Source: Bacteroides sp. CAG:927 (lineage in GTDB: Bacteria; Bacteroidota; Bacteroidia; Bacteroidales; Muribaculaceae). Taken from it: a DNA stretch of 37,940 nt. The stretch lies in assembly GCA_000431155.1 (NCBI GenBank), contig HF985660.1, forward strand, positions 221,887-259,826, given 5' to 3'. Below, piece by piece: positions 29,713-37,940 of this stretch. A program made the position numbers and the translations under genes. Position 1 is the stretch's first letter; each line of letters starts with the position of its first letter. The notes below the pieces were generated by a model that was given only the letters and a program-made list of their open reading frames with translations, was not told the DNA's origin and did no database searches.

Positions 29713-30897
29713 TTAGTCAAGGATTTCAGTGATCTGACCGGAACCTACGGTGCGGCCGCCTTCACGGATAGCGAAGCGAAGACCCTGGTCGCATGCTACG
29801 GGGTTGATAAGCTCAACAGTGATTTCTACGTGGTCACCGGGCATTACCATTTCTACACCTTCCGGAAGAGTGATCTCACCGGTTACATCAAGTGTGCGGA
29901 TGTAGAACTGAGGACGATAGTGGTTGTGGAACGGAGTGTGACGGCCACCTTCTTCCTTCTTCAGGATATATACAGAAGCTTTGAACTTGCTGTGGGGTTT
30001 AACAACACCCGGATGGCAGATTACCATACCACGACGGATATCCTTTTTGTCGATACCACGGAGAAGCAGACCTACGTTATCACCGGCTTCACCTTCATCA
30101 AGAAGTTTGCGGAACATTTCAACGCCGGTTACAACTGACTTCATGTCTGCACCGAGACCCATGATCTGAACTTCGTCACCAACTTTCACTACGCCGGTTT
30201 CGATACGACCGGTAGCAACTGTACCACGGCCGGTGATTGAGAACACGTCCTCAACAGGCATAAGGAAGGGTTTATCAACGTCACGGGGAGGCAGGGGAAT
30301 CCAAGTGTCAACTGCATCCATAAGCTCCATAACTTTTTCTTCCCACTGGGGTTCACCGTTAAGAGCACCGAGAGCAGAACCACGGATGATAGGAGTGTTG
30401 TCGCCATCGTAGTCGTAAGAAGAAAGCAGGTCGCGCATTTCCATCTCTACGAGTTCAAACATCTCTTCGTCATCCACCATGTCGCACTTGTTCAGGAACA
30501 CTACGATACGGGGCACGTTCACCTGACGGGCGAGCAGGATGTGCTCACGGGTCTGGGGCATAGGACCGTCGGTTGCAGCTACTACGATGATTGCACCGTC
30601 CATCTGAGCAGCACCTGTTACCATGTTCTTCACATAGTCAGCGTGTCCAGGGCAGTCAACGTGTGCGTAGTGACGATTTGCAGTCTCGTATTCTACGTGT
30701 GCGGTGTTGATTGTGATACCACGCTCTTTTTCCTCGGGGGCGTTATCGATCTGGTCAAATGACTTAACCTCTGAAAGGCCTCTCTTGGCGAGAACGGTGG
30801 TGATGGCAGCGGTAAGAGTGGTCTTACCGTGGTCAACGTGACCGATTGTACCGATGTTCACATGCGGTTTGGTTCTTTCGAATTTCTCTTTAGCCAT
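29713..30897 (-). CDS. tuf: Elongation factor Tu
   Basis: GTPase that brings aminoacyl-tRNA to the ribosome. 394 residues with the P loop GHVDHGKT (19-26), switch II region DCPGHADYVKNM, base-specificity NKCD, and beta-barrel domains II and III ending GRTVGSGQITEILD. Length and motifs are typical. It is downstream of four tRNA genes and upstream of tRNA-Trp-secE-nusG, matching the E. coli tufB neighbourhood. No TAnnTTTG element was found in the 102 bases before it, so it probably depends on the tRNA-operon promoter at 31419-31450. Confidence 0.99.
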   Translation of the reverse strand: MAKEKFERTKPHVNIGTIGHVDHGKTTLTAAITTVLAKRGLSEVKSFDQIDNAPEEKERGITINTAHVEYETANRHYAHVDCPGHADYVKNMVTGAAQMDGAIIVVAATDGPMPQTREHILLARQVNVPRIVVFLNKCDMVDDEEMFELVEMEMRDLLSSYDYDGDNTPIIRGSALGALNGEPQWEEKVMELMDAVDTWIPLPPRDVDKPFLMPVEDVFSITGRGTVATGRIETGVVKVGDEVQIMGLGADMKSVVTGVEMFRKLLDEGEAGDNVGLLLRGIDKKDIRRGMVICHPGVVKPHSKFKASVYILKKEEGGRHTPFHNHYRPQFYIRTLDVTGEITLPEGVEMVMPGDHVEITVELINPVACDQGLRFAIREGGRTVGSGQITEILD

Positions 30898-30999
30898 AAC
30901 TTTGCTATTTTTTTATTCTGTTAAAATGATTTGCTTTTAGACAAGACGCCACGATAGAAAAAGGCACTATCGAGGCTGTCAGGATTGGTTTAATCTTTG

Positions 31000-31071
<72 letters not shown>

Positions 31072-31082
31072 GTATGTATTAG

Positions 31083-31155
31083 AGCGGAAGACGAGGCTCA
31101 AACTCGCGACCCTCAGCTTGGAAGGCTGATGCTCTATCAACTGAGCTACTTCCGC
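31083..31155 (-). tRNA. tRNA-Gly (anticodon UCC) with A19/U56
   Basis: 73-base cloverleaf: acceptor GCGGAAG/CTTCCGC perfect, anticodon stem TCAGC/GCTGA with loop CTTCCAA, and T stem GCGAG/CTCGT. The D loop reads AGTTGATA (A at position 19) and the T loop TTTGAGC (T at position 56), where nearly all tRNAs have G19 and C56. Discriminator T; CCA not encoded. Corresponds in order to E. coli glyT. Confidence 0.95.
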
Positions 31156-31165
31156 ATCGTTGTTG

Positions 31166-31248
31166 TGGGCGCGGATGGATTCGAACCACCGAAGGTGAAA
31201 ACCAGCAGATTTACAGTCTGCCCCATTTGGCCACTCTGGAACACGCCC
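31166..31248 (-). tRNA. tRNA-Tyr (anticodon GUA)
   Basis: 83-base class II tRNA with a long variable arm: acceptor GGGCGTG/CGCGCCC (one T-G pair), anticodon stem GCAGA/TCTGC with loop CTGTAAA, and T loop TTCGAAT. Discriminator A; CCA not encoded. Confidence 0.96.
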
Positions 31249-31301
31249 TTTTACCATTATTTTTTGTTTTGCTTCGCGCAACCTCCGCTGCGCTGCCTTT
31301 G

Positions 31302-31375
31302 AGCCTCTTGTCGGATTCGAACCAACGACCCCGAGATTACAAATCACGTGCTCTGGCCAACTGAGCTAAAGAGGC
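31302..31375 (-). tRNA. tRNA-Thr (anticodon UGU)
   Basis: 74-base cloverleaf: acceptor GCCTCTT/AAGAGGC perfect, anticodon stem CGTGA/TCTCG with one T-T mismatch at 29-41 and loop TTTGTAA, and T arm GTTGG/CCGAC with loop TTCGAAT. Discriminator T; CCA not encoded. First transcribed gene of the operon. Confidence 0.95.
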
Positions 31376-31418
31376 TGGTGGTGCTGGCAGGCTCGTAGCT
31401 GAGCCCCAAAAGCGATTG

Positions 31419-31450
31419 CAAAGTTAAGCCATTTCTTTCATTCCACCAAA
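31419..31450 (-). promoter_or_regulatory. Promoter of the tRNA-tuf-secE-nusG operon
   Basis: On the minus strand TTTG (31450-31447), 20 bases, then TAACTTTG (31426-31419), a full match to the Bacteroidota TTTG/TAnnTTTG consensus. It lies 44 bases before the first tRNA. This is the strongest promoter match in the window. Confidence 0.75.
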
Positions 31451-31653
31451 TCTTTTTCTCTTTTTCTTGCAATATTTTTGTCCTGTTTTAATCCATTCTC
31501 CACTCACGCCCCTAATAATCAACCTTTTTGTACATATAATTTTTTCACCTTCCACCTCACTTTTCTTTTATCCCACTCCTCCCCTCCGGTGCTTATTGAG
31601 CGCATACATGCAATTTTCATACCACCGCCATCCCACTTCCACAGATTTTTTGT

Positions 31654-31661
31654 TACCTTTG
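31654..31661 (+). promoter_or_regulatory. -7 element for the aminopeptidase P gene
   Basis: TACCTTTG fits TAnnTTTG, 67 bases before the ATG at 31729. No clear -33 TTTG at the usual distance. Confidence 0.45.
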
Positions 31662-31728
31662 CGCTATCCCTTCGTGCGCATACACATTATTATATTAGCG
31701 CATGCAAACCCAATAAAGCAAATATGTT

Positions 31729-33525
31729 ATGAAACCCGAAGAAATCAACTCCCGCATCGCAGCCCTTCGCGACTACATGTGTTCACTCGGCGTCGAGGCC
31801 GCAATCATACCGCAAACCGACCCACACCTCAGCGAATATCTCGCCGACCACTGGCAGGTGCGCCGCTGGCTCAGCGGATTCACCGGCAGCGCAGGTGCTC
31901 TCGTTGTTACCATGCAGCATGCCTTTGTATGGGCCGACTCACGCTACTGGCTCCAGTCTGCCGCACAGCTCAAAGGCACTTGCATTGATGTGATGGAAGA
32001 AGGCAAGCCCACCGTTCCCACCATTGAAGCTTACCTGCGTAGCAATCTGCCGGCCGACAGCACTGTGGGCATTGACGGCATGCTCTTCAGCATCAACGCC
32101 ACACGCGACCTCCGCAACCAGCTTGCCGCATCAGGCATCAGTCTCCGCGTGGACTTCCATCCCGCCGACACTCTTTGGAGCGACCGTCCCGCACTCCCCA
32201 AGGACAAAGTGTTTGTGCACGAAGAAAAATACGCCGGTGAATCTCCAGCCTCAAAAATAAGCAAGATTCTGGCCGATGCAGCCTCTCAGGGTGCCGATGC
32301 CGTGCTCATCAGCGACCTTGCAGAAGTGGCTTGGACTCTCAACATCCGTTCACGCGATGTTGAAAGCAACCCCGTGCTCACAGCCTATCTCTACCTCTCC
32401 CCCAAAGGAAGCACCCTGTTCCTTGACCTTGACAAGCTTACCCCCGAAGTATCGGCACACCTCGCCAAGGCCAATGTCACCACGTTGCCCTACGATGAAG
32501 CCATGACAACAGTGGTCAGCACCGCTCATCACAACAATGCCAAAGTGCTTCTAAGCTCCACACAAACCGCCGGCGCATGGCTCACAGCTCTTGGTGCAAA
32601 CGCCGTCACAGGCACATCGCCCGTTGCCATGCTCAAAGCCGTCAAAAACGACACTCAGATTCAGGGCACACGCCACGCCATGGAGCGCGACGGTGTAGCC
32701 CTCGTGCGCTCTTTCATGGAAATTGAGCAGACCGTCGCCGCCGGGCACAAGCTCACCGAAATCGATGTTGCCGACATTCTTCTGAAACACCGCAAAGCTC
32801 AGGATCTTTTCTTTGACATAAGCTTTGACACAATAGCCGGATTCGGCCCCCACGGAGCCATTGTGCACTACTCCGCCACACCCGAAACCAATGCCGAAGT
32901 CACCGCAGGCTCTCTTCTTCTCGTTGACTCCGGAGCAAGCTATTTTGACGGCACAACCGACATCACACGAACCATAGCCCTCGGCACCCCCACCGACGAG
33001 CAGCGTCTCTGCTTCACTCTCGTGATGAAAGGCCACATTGCAATAGCCACTTCCATCTACCCCGAAGGCACTCGCGGCGCTCAGCTTGACGCGCTTGCAC
33101 GCATGCCCCTATGGAAGTACGGCATGAGCTATCTCCACGGAACCGGACATGGTGTCGGACACTTCCTAAACGTACACGAAGGCCCCCAAAGCATCCGCCT
33201 CAACGACACCCACGCTCCCCTCACGCCCGGCATGATTACTTCCAACGAACCCGGCGTTTATCTCAGCGACCGCTTTGGCATCCGTTGCGAAAATCTCGTA
33301 CTCACCGTGCCCGCAATGACCACCGAATTCGGCAATTTCTACAAATTTGAGACCCTCACACTCTTCCCGTTCGACCTCAAGCTCTTCAACACCATGCTTA
33401 TGAGCGACGAAGAAATCCAATGGGTCAACAACTACCACGACACTGTTCGCCAACGTCTCCTGCCGCTTCTGCAACCGGCCGAGCAGGAATGGCTCAAAAA
33501 CAAAACCCAACCTCTCAGCAGATAA
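31729..33525 (+). CDS. Xaa-Pro aminopeptidase (aminopeptidase P, M24B family)
   Basis: Cytoplasmic metallopeptidase that removes an N-terminal residue before proline. 598 residues, the long three-domain form also seen in eukaryotic cytosolic aminopeptidase P: two creatinase-type N-terminal domains (about 1-300; SGFTGSAGALVVT, WADSRYWLQSAAQL) and a C-terminal pita-bread catalytic domain (about 315-540). All five expected metal ligands are present: D400 (LLVDSGA), D411 (GTTDITRT, 11 residues on), H474 (HGTGHGVG), E507 (SNEPGVY) and E521 (GIRCENL). No signal peptide. It is followed after 6 bases by the gamma-carbonic-anhydrase-like gene, so the two form an operon. Confidence 0.95.
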   Translation: MKPEEINSRIAALRDYMCSLGVEAAIIPQTDPHLSEYLADHWQVRRWLSGFTGSAGALVVTMQHAFVWADSRYWLQSAAQLKGTCIDVMEEGKPTVPTIEAYLRSNLPADSTVGIDGMLFSINATRDLRNQLAASGISLRVDFHPADTLWSDRPALPKDKVFVHEEKYAGESPASKISKILADAASQGADAVLISDLAEVAWTLNIRSRDVESNPVLTAYLYLSPKGSTLFLDLDKLTPEVSAHLAKANVTTLPYDEAMTTVVSTAHHNNAKVLLSSTQTAGAWLTALGANAVTGTSPVAMLKAVKNDTQIQGTRHAMERDGVALVRSFMEIEQTVAAGHKLTEIDVADILLKHRKAQDLFFDISFDTIAGFGPHGAIVHYSATPETNAEVTAGSLLLVDSGASYFDGTTDITRTIALGTPTDEQRLCFTLVMKGHIAIATSIYPEGTRGAQLDALARMPLWKYGMSYLHGTGHGVGHFLNVHEGPQSIRLNDTHAPLTPGMITSNEPGVYLSDRFGIRCENLVLTVPAMTTEFGNFYKFETLTLFPFDLKLFNTMLMSDEEIQWVNNYHDTVRQRLLPLLQPAEQEWLKNKTQPLSR

Positions 33526-33531
33526 ACCACT

Positions 33532-34047
33532 ATGGCACTGATTATTCCTTTAAGAGGCATCACACCTGAAATTGGCAAAGACTGTTTTTTGGCCGAAAAC
33601 GCCACAATTGTGGGCGATGTCAAGATGGGCGATGAATGCAGCATTTGGTTCAACACCGTGCTTCGCGGTGATGTCAACTCCATACGCATCGGCAACCGCG
33701 TCAACATCCAGGACGGTTCCGTACTGCACACTCTCTACCAGAAATCCACCATTGAAATCGGCGATGATGTGTCCGTCGGGCACAATGTCACCCTCCACGG
33801 CTGCAAGATTCACAATCTTGTCCTCATCGGCATGGGTGCCGTGGTAATGGATGATGCCGAAGTGGGCGAAGGAGCTCTCGTTGCCGCCGGTTCTGTAGTG
33901 CTGTCACGCACCAAGATCGGGCCTAACGAACTTTGGGGCGGCGCACCGGCCAAATTCATCAAAATGGTTGACCCGGCCCAAAGCCGCGAATTAAACCAAA
34001 AAATCGCCGGAAACTACCTTATGTATTCAAAATGGTACTCTGAATAA
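33532..34047 (+). CDS. Gamma-carbonic-anhydrase-like hexapeptide-repeat protein
   Basis: 171-residue left-handed beta-helix protein of the YrdA/PaaY/gamma-CA group, expected to form trimers with metal between subunits. The hexapeptide rungs run from about residue 10 to 130 (ENATIVGDVKMGDECSIWFN, IEIGDDVSVGHNVTLHGCKI). The three zinc-type His are seen at H66 (SVLHT), H84 (VGHN) and H89 (LHG), with the same 5-residue gap as in the archaeal enzyme Cam, along with RGD (45-47) and the QD pair (60-61). The Cam acidic loop with its proton-shuttle Glu is not evident, so carbonic anhydrase activity is uncertain. A small-molecule acyltransferase role is the alternative. Second gene of the aminopeptidase P operon. 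Confidence 0.88.
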   Translation: MALIIPLRGITPEIGKDCFLAENATIVGDVKMGDECSIWFNTVLRGDVNSIRIGNRVNIQDGSVLHTLYQKSTIEIGDDVSVGHNVTLHGCKIHNLVLIGMGAVVMDDAEVGEGALVAAGSVVLSRTKIGPNELWGGAPAKFIKMVDPAQSRELNQKIAGNYLMYSKWYSE

Positions 34048-34069
34048 CCATATTGTTACAATACGACAT

Positions 34070-34111
34070 ATCCGGACTTAATGCGCTTTCAAAACGCCAT
34101 TAAGCCCGGAT
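34070..34111 (+). terminator. Hairpin after the gamma-CA-like gene
   Basis: ATCCGGACTTAATG (34070-34083) pairs with CATTAAGCCCGGAT (34098-34111) with a single A-C mismatch, 23 bases after the stop. There is no U-run directly after it. Confidence 0.65.
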
Positions 34112-34187
34112 TTGCGCATCTGTTAAGATTGGTTAACCTCCTCGCCACTGCGCTTGCCATTGTTGGCAAACTTTAATAAAAAAAGGG

Positions 34188-34205
34188 TATTTTTTGCAAA
34201 AAATA
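34188..34205. repeat. Perfect 18-bp palindrome upstream of the T9SS protein gene
   Basis: TATTTTTTG joined to CAAAAAATA is a perfect dyad, 55 bases before the start codon at 34261. Each arm resembles a -7 element with one extra T. It could be an operator or promoter part; function unknown. Confidence 0.5.
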
Positions 34206-34260
34206 TGTTTCATCACAGCCCTGAATTTTAACCTTAAATATTTCATCAAACAATTTTTTC

Positions 34261-37200
34261 ATGAAAAAATCTTTACTTATTATTTTCATGGCCTTGCTGA
34301 TGCCGGCTATAGCTTTAGCACAAAACAAGGCCCTGAAATTCATAGCCACGCAAGGCTATGCTTCCACGCTTATCAAGCCGCAAGGTGACGACCGACTGGA
34401 AATCCCCGAGACATTGCTCACCAACCGCACCGCCGATGATGGCGAAGAGTATGTTGAGCTTACCACCTCTTTCACCTATTCCGGATGGTTCAACCTCTAC
34501 GATTGGTTCCAGCAGAACAAAACCATGGGATCCGGTCTATTGATGATTGGTCAGCGCCAACATGCCAACAACAATCCTTCTATCGGCCTTGTTGTTCTGA
34601 GACCTGCCGACTACTCCAACACCAACAAACGCGGCAATGGCGGCATTCTGAAACTCGTATGCGGTGACGGCACCAACAGTAGTGTCGCAGGCAATCTGAC
34701 AGGCGACAACACCACTCTCAATCTTGATGAATGGTTCTACCTCACCCTCGTGTATGACCTGCCGTCAAAGGAAATACGCGTGTACAAGAATGCTGAAAAG
34801 ATTATGACACGCACTCTTGATGCACCCCTCCGTCTGCTTCCCGACAATCCCGGCATCATCTACACCGGCTCTTTTGCCATGAACGGCATGTGCGATGAAC
34901 TGCAGTTCTGGACCAAGTCTCTCACCGATGCCGAAGTGCAGACAGCTTATTATAGTGCTGATGCCGTACCCGGACTCGACCTTTGGTACGACTTCAACGA
35001 AGTTGTCCCTGCCGAGACCACTGAACCTACCGAACCTTCTGAAGGCGAAGGCGGTGAAACTGAAGAACCCACAGTTCCCGAATCGGGCACTTTCGCCAAC
35101 AAAGGAACCACAGAAAAAGGCAAAGGCATCAACGCCGTATATTACCATGTAGCAAATGCAAAAGCTTCATACACTGGCGGTGTCACAAATCTTGTCACTT
35201 TCACCGAAAAGACTCCCGAACTTGTAGATGGCCGTGAAATTCAGACTCTTCCCACTTACGCCATCACAGTACCCGAAGTTGCCAACGGCACTCTTACAGT
35301 AATGAACGGCGATGAATCTCTCGCTGCAGGCACTCACAACCTCCCTGTAGGTTCTAACCTCACCATCACAGCTCAGCCGGCCGAAGGATATTTCCTCACT
35401 ATGCTCAAATACGCCGGCCAATACATAGCTTCCGGCACCACTGTCCCGGTAACCGAAGATGCTGCCATTGAGGTTGCGTTCACCAACGCTTCCTACGCTC
35501 TCACCGTAGCCGAAACCGAGGCTACATACACCCTCACTGCTCTTAACGGCACCGAACTTGACCTCGCTTCCGTACCCGAAGGCACTGAAGTTCGCCTTGA
35601 CATAACCGCATGGCCTGAAGCCAAGACTCTCAAACAGGTTACTCTCAACGGCGAGGCTATCGCTCCGCAGGAAGACGGCTCTTACATCTTCACTGTCAAT
35701 GGCGAATCCTCTCTTGCCATTGAGCTTCGCGACCTTGAGCTTTTCACCGTCACCTTCCCCGCTTCCGTTCCCAACGGCACCCTGACTGTAAAAGGCGAAA
35801 ATGACACAGCCCTCAACTCCGGCGACACCGTTCTTGAAGGCTCCACCATCACCGTTGAAGCCGCAGCCAATTCCGGCTATTCTGTCCTCTTCATCAAGAT
35901 TAACGGTGAAAGCGTGGAATCCGGAGTTAAACACACCGTTACCGACAACGTGACCATTGAAGCTGAAATGGCTCAGGCAGTTATGTATGTCCCCGGATAC
36001 CAGAAAAACGGTTCTTCCAATCACCAATACTCATTCCGCTTCAGCGAATCTGTTCTCGGTAGCCATGTAACAGGTTCTTGCGACGAGCCCGCCGAAGTTG
36101 GCACTACCGACCTCCGTGCCCGCAGCTTTACCTATTCCGCTTGGGTCAAGGTCACCAATCCTTCTGTTAGAAACAGAGACCCCAAAGGACGCATCATGGG
36201 CGACATTCAGGAAGGCATGACCGGCACTGACGGTGCTTTCTCAGTAGCCGTTGAGGATGGCAAGCTCGTGCTCCGCACTCGCGTTTACAGCACTGCCACC
36301 AACATGCCCGGACTCTCCGCCCTCGTCACCGACACCAAACTTGATTTGGACGAATGGGCCTTCCTTTCTGTCGTAGTTGACGATGAAGCCAAAACCATTT
36401 CGCTTTACAAAAACGGTTCACTGTGCGGTTCTCTTGACACAAGCAAGGACAGCGACGGCAACGAAGCCTATGGCGTAGGCCTTCTTCCCGATGCTTCCAG
36501 CTTCTATGCTTTTGATTTCACTTGCGCCGGCTATCTTGAAGAAGCTCAGGTTTGGAGCAAAGCCCTTACTCCCAACGAAATCAAGCGTTCCACACGCCTC
36601 AGCAATCCTTCCCAGGATGGCCTCGTGGCTCTCTTCCGTCCACGTAAGGATGACATGGAAATGGCCAACCTCGGCTCTGCCTCTGATGTTACAGCAGGCA
36701 TGTATTCAGGCATGTACACTTCCAGCAAATGGGTAACACCTAAAATACAGTTGATTTTCGATGCGGGTCCTGCTCACGACCCCGAGCGCGTATCTGTCAC
36801 ACTCGTTCAGCCTTCCGACAACATCGGCACATTCGCTGTAACAGGTGAAGACAACCGTCTCATCAACGAATCCGCATACCTCTTTGAGGCTCTTAACGTG
36901 GATCTTTCCGGCATCTCAGGTGCCACCGTCAACGGCATTAAAGTTGTCACCAACGGTGTTGAAACCAAATACGCTCTGAACGAGCTGCCGTTCATCGTTG
37001 AAGGTAACTCCGAGATTTCTCTTGAATATGAGGTTATCAACACCATCACATTCTCCTATACCGGCGAACATGGCAAAATCACCCTCAAAGTAAACGATGA
37101 GGAACCCGTTGAGGTTACCGAGCCTATCGACATTCCCAAGAATGCTACTCTCGTCATCACAGCCATACCTGATGAGCATTATGAACTCACCAAAGCCGAC

Positions 37201-37940
37201 ATCAATGGCGAAACCATCTACGACCTCTACAAACTTGAGGAGGAATCAGCCGATGGCACTATTGACCATGACTTCTACGACAATGAATATACCTATCAGG
37301 CTGGTGTGCGCAACATTGACCTCGCCCTCACCTTCAACCTTGAAAGAGTTTGGCTCATTGCTGAAGTTGTAGATGCCGCAGGCGATGACACCGACCTCTA
37401 TCCCGCTTTCTCCGACAACGAAGGAACATCAATTAACGAGGACACTCCCGCCGAAATCCAGGTACCTTACGGCACTGAAGTTTGCCTCAGCATTTGGAGC
37501 GTACCTTCCGATTCTTATGCAAGCGATGGCGACCACAACATCATCTCTAAGGTTGTGGATTATCCTTACGATGATGCTACCGGCACTTACCTTGACCCCG
37601 TAGATGTCACCTCTATGCTTGAGGAAATATCTGTCGGCACTGAAGAAGACAGAATCTACAATCTCGGTGCTGTCACCCGCACTCACTGGTTCTTCATCTA
37701 TCAGGAACTCCTCTCAGGCATAGCCACCATTGGTGCCGACAAGAATTCTCCGCTCCAGATTACCAATGGCATCATCACAATCAGCGGAGATGCTCTGATA
37801 GAAGTCACCGACATGAGCGGACGCACCATTGCTCGCGCCAACGGCTCTACGCTTGATGCCACCACTCTTGTCAAGGGCGTTTACATCGCCAAAGCCACTT
37901 TGGACAACAAGGTTTACACCCTCAAGTTCATCAAACTCTG
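34261..37940 (+). CDS. Large secreted LamG/InlB-repeat protein with T9SS sorting domain (reaches right edge)
   Basis: The frame is open from ATG 34261 to the last base, 1226 codons plus TG, so a TGA stop probably completes at the next base. The signal peptide is MKKSLLIIFMALLMPAIALA. A LamG/concanavalin-like domain (about 65-240; ELTTSFTYSGWFNLYDWF, LNLDEWFYLTLVYD) precedes an acidic Pro/Glu/Thr linker (about 248-275). Three InlB-like repeats follow (about 335-410, 414-492 and 495-570; recurring NGTLTV and a GY-x-x-x-x-x-I-NGE end), then a second LamG domain (about 586-770; RSFTYSAWVKV, LDEWAFLSVVVDD) and another repeat (about 929-1024). The C-terminal 65 residues (LQITNGIITISGDALIEVTD, MSGRTIA, LVKGVYIAK, LKFIKL) are a type A T9SS sorting domain. 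Expected to be surface-attached or released. Probable adhesin or glycan binder; no catalytic motif seen. Confidence 0.88.
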   Translation, partial: MKKSLLIIFMALLMPAIALAQNKALKFIATQGYASTLIKPQGDDRLEIPETLLTNRTADDGEEYVELTTSFTYSGWFNLYDWFQQNKTMGSGLLMIGQRQHANNNPSIGLVVLRPADYSNTNKRGNGGILKLVCGDGTNSSVAGNLTGDNTTLNLDEWFYLTLVYDLPSKEIRVYKNAEKIMTRTLDAPLRLLPDNPGIIYTGSFAMNGMCDELQFWTKSLTDAEVQTAYYSADAVPGLDLWYDFNEVVPAETTEPTEPSEGEGGETEEPTVPESGTFANKGTTEKGKGINAVYYHVANAKASYTGGVTNLVTFTEKTPELVDGREIQTLPTYAITVPEVANGTLTVMNGDESLAAGTHNLPVGSNLTITAQPAEGYFLTMLKYAGQYIASGTTVPVTEDAAIEVAFTNASYALTVAETEATYTLTALNGTELDLASVPEGTEVRLDITAWPEAKTLKQVTLNGEAIAPQEDGSYIFTVNGESSLAIELRDLELFTVTFPASVPNGTLTVKGENDTALNSGDTVLEGSTITVEAAANSGYSVLFIKINGESVESGVKHTVTDNVTIEAEMAQAVMYVPGYQKNGSSNHQYSFRFSESVLGSHVTGSCDEPAEVGTTDLRARSFTYSAWVKVTNPSVRNRDPKGRIMGDIQEGMTGTDGAFSVAVEDGKLVLRTRVYSTATNMPGLSALVTDTKLDLDEWAFLSVVVDDEAKTISLYKNGSLCGSLDTSKDSDGNEAYGVGLLPDASSFYAFDFTCAGYLEEAQVWSKALTPNEIKRSTRLSNPSQDGLVALFRPRKDDMEMANLGSASDVTAGMYSGMYTSSKWVTPKIQLIFDAGPAHDPERVSVTLVQPSDNIGTFAVTGEDNRLINESAYLFEALNVDLSGISGATVNGIKVVTNGVETKYALNELPFIVEGNSEISLEYEVINTITFSYTGEHGKITLKVNDEEPVEVTEPIDIPKNATLVITAIPDEHYELTKADINGETIYDLYKLEEESADGTIDHDFYDNEYTYQAGVRNIDLALTFNLERVWLIAEVVDAAGDDTDLYPAFSDNEGTSINEDTPAEIQVPYGTEVCLSIWSVPSDSYASDGDHNIISKVVDYPYDDATGTYLDPVDVTSMLEEISVGTEEDRIYNLGAVTRTHWFFIYQELLSGIATIGADKNSPLQITNGIITISGDALIEVTDMSGRTIARANGSTLDATTLVKGVYIAKATLDNKVYTLKFIKL

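Larger units (their letters stand above)
31376..31728. other. Divergent promoter gap between the tRNA operon and the aminopeptidase P gene
   Basis: 353 bases with no gene. It holds the tRNA-operon promoter (31419-31450, minus) and two plus-strand -7 matches: TATTTTTG at 31473-31480 and TACCTTTG at 31654-31661. About 31430-31600 is strikingly poor in G on the plus strand (pyrimidine-rich). Confidence 0.7.

Noticed and set aside
31467..31988. Plus-strand open frame of 173 codons crossing the tRNA/aminopeptidase P promoter gap
   Set aside because: It overlaps the true aminopeptidase P start in another frame and consists of low-complexity Pro/Ser/Phe sequence from a pyrimidine-rich stretch.
35167..36027. 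Long open frame on the minus strand (286 codons) rich in Gly, Ser, Val and Phe
   Set aside because: It lies wholly antisense to the T9SS protein gene, whose plus-strand frame has a signal peptide, recognisable domains and a sorting tail. The antisense frame has no such order and is a by-product of the codon pattern.

Overview
The window reads as a chromosomal segment of a Bacteroidota (order Bacteroidales) bacterium. The evidence is a SusC/SusD/SusE/SusF set, lipoproteins with an acidic residue run after the lipid cysteine, a secreted protein ending in a type IX secretion (T9SS) sorting domain, promoters of the TAnnTTTG (-7) type, and general absence of Shine-Dalgarno sites. A gut Muribaculaceae-like species is my best guess, but the family is inferred, not shown. 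The standard genetic code fits all intact genes.

Layout. 1-398: 5' part of a rubrerythrin gene (minus). 535-4690: a tightly overlapping plus-strand operon, coaX - outer-membrane protein - lptC - HlyC/CorC-type membrane protein, meeting miaB (minus, 4692-6044) with one base between the stop codons. 6127-6498: a small single-span membrane protein whose promoter sits back to back with that of miaB. 6550-8046: succinate/acetate-type CoA-transferase, separated by a strong hairpin from the convergent transketolase gene (8133-10157). 10365-17509: a susC-susD-susE-susF nutrient-uptake operon on the minus strand. Its susC is broken by one in-frame TAA at codon 67. 17510-18179: a long AT-rich gap with a G9 run and the rpoC terminator.

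18180-31450: the classic transcription/translation superoperon on the minus strand. In transcription order it is tRNA-Thr(UGU), tRNA-Tyr, tRNA-Gly(UCC), tRNA-Thr(GGU), tuf, tRNA-Trp, secE, nusG, rplK, rplA, rplJ, rplL, rpoB, rpoC. It has a consensus promoter before the first tRNA and a hairpin plus U-run between rplL and rpoB. 31729-34047: a plus-strand pair, an M24B aminopeptidase P and a gamma-carbonic-anhydrase-like hexapeptide protein. 34261-37940: a large secreted protein with two LamG-like domains, InlB-type repeats and a T9SS C-terminal sorting domain, open to the window edge (the last two bases are TG, so a TGA stop probably follows at once).

How the genes work together. Most of the window is core metabolism and the gene-expression machinery. 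The accessory parts are the Sus locus (glycan capture and import, no enzyme or regulator next to it in this window) and the T9SS cargo protein. I did not find a phage, CRISPR array, defence system or transposon. The most notable observations are the nonsense codon in susC, a paired A19/U56 change in tRNA-Gly(UCC) replacing the near-universal G19-C56 tertiary pair, and the large T9SS protein.
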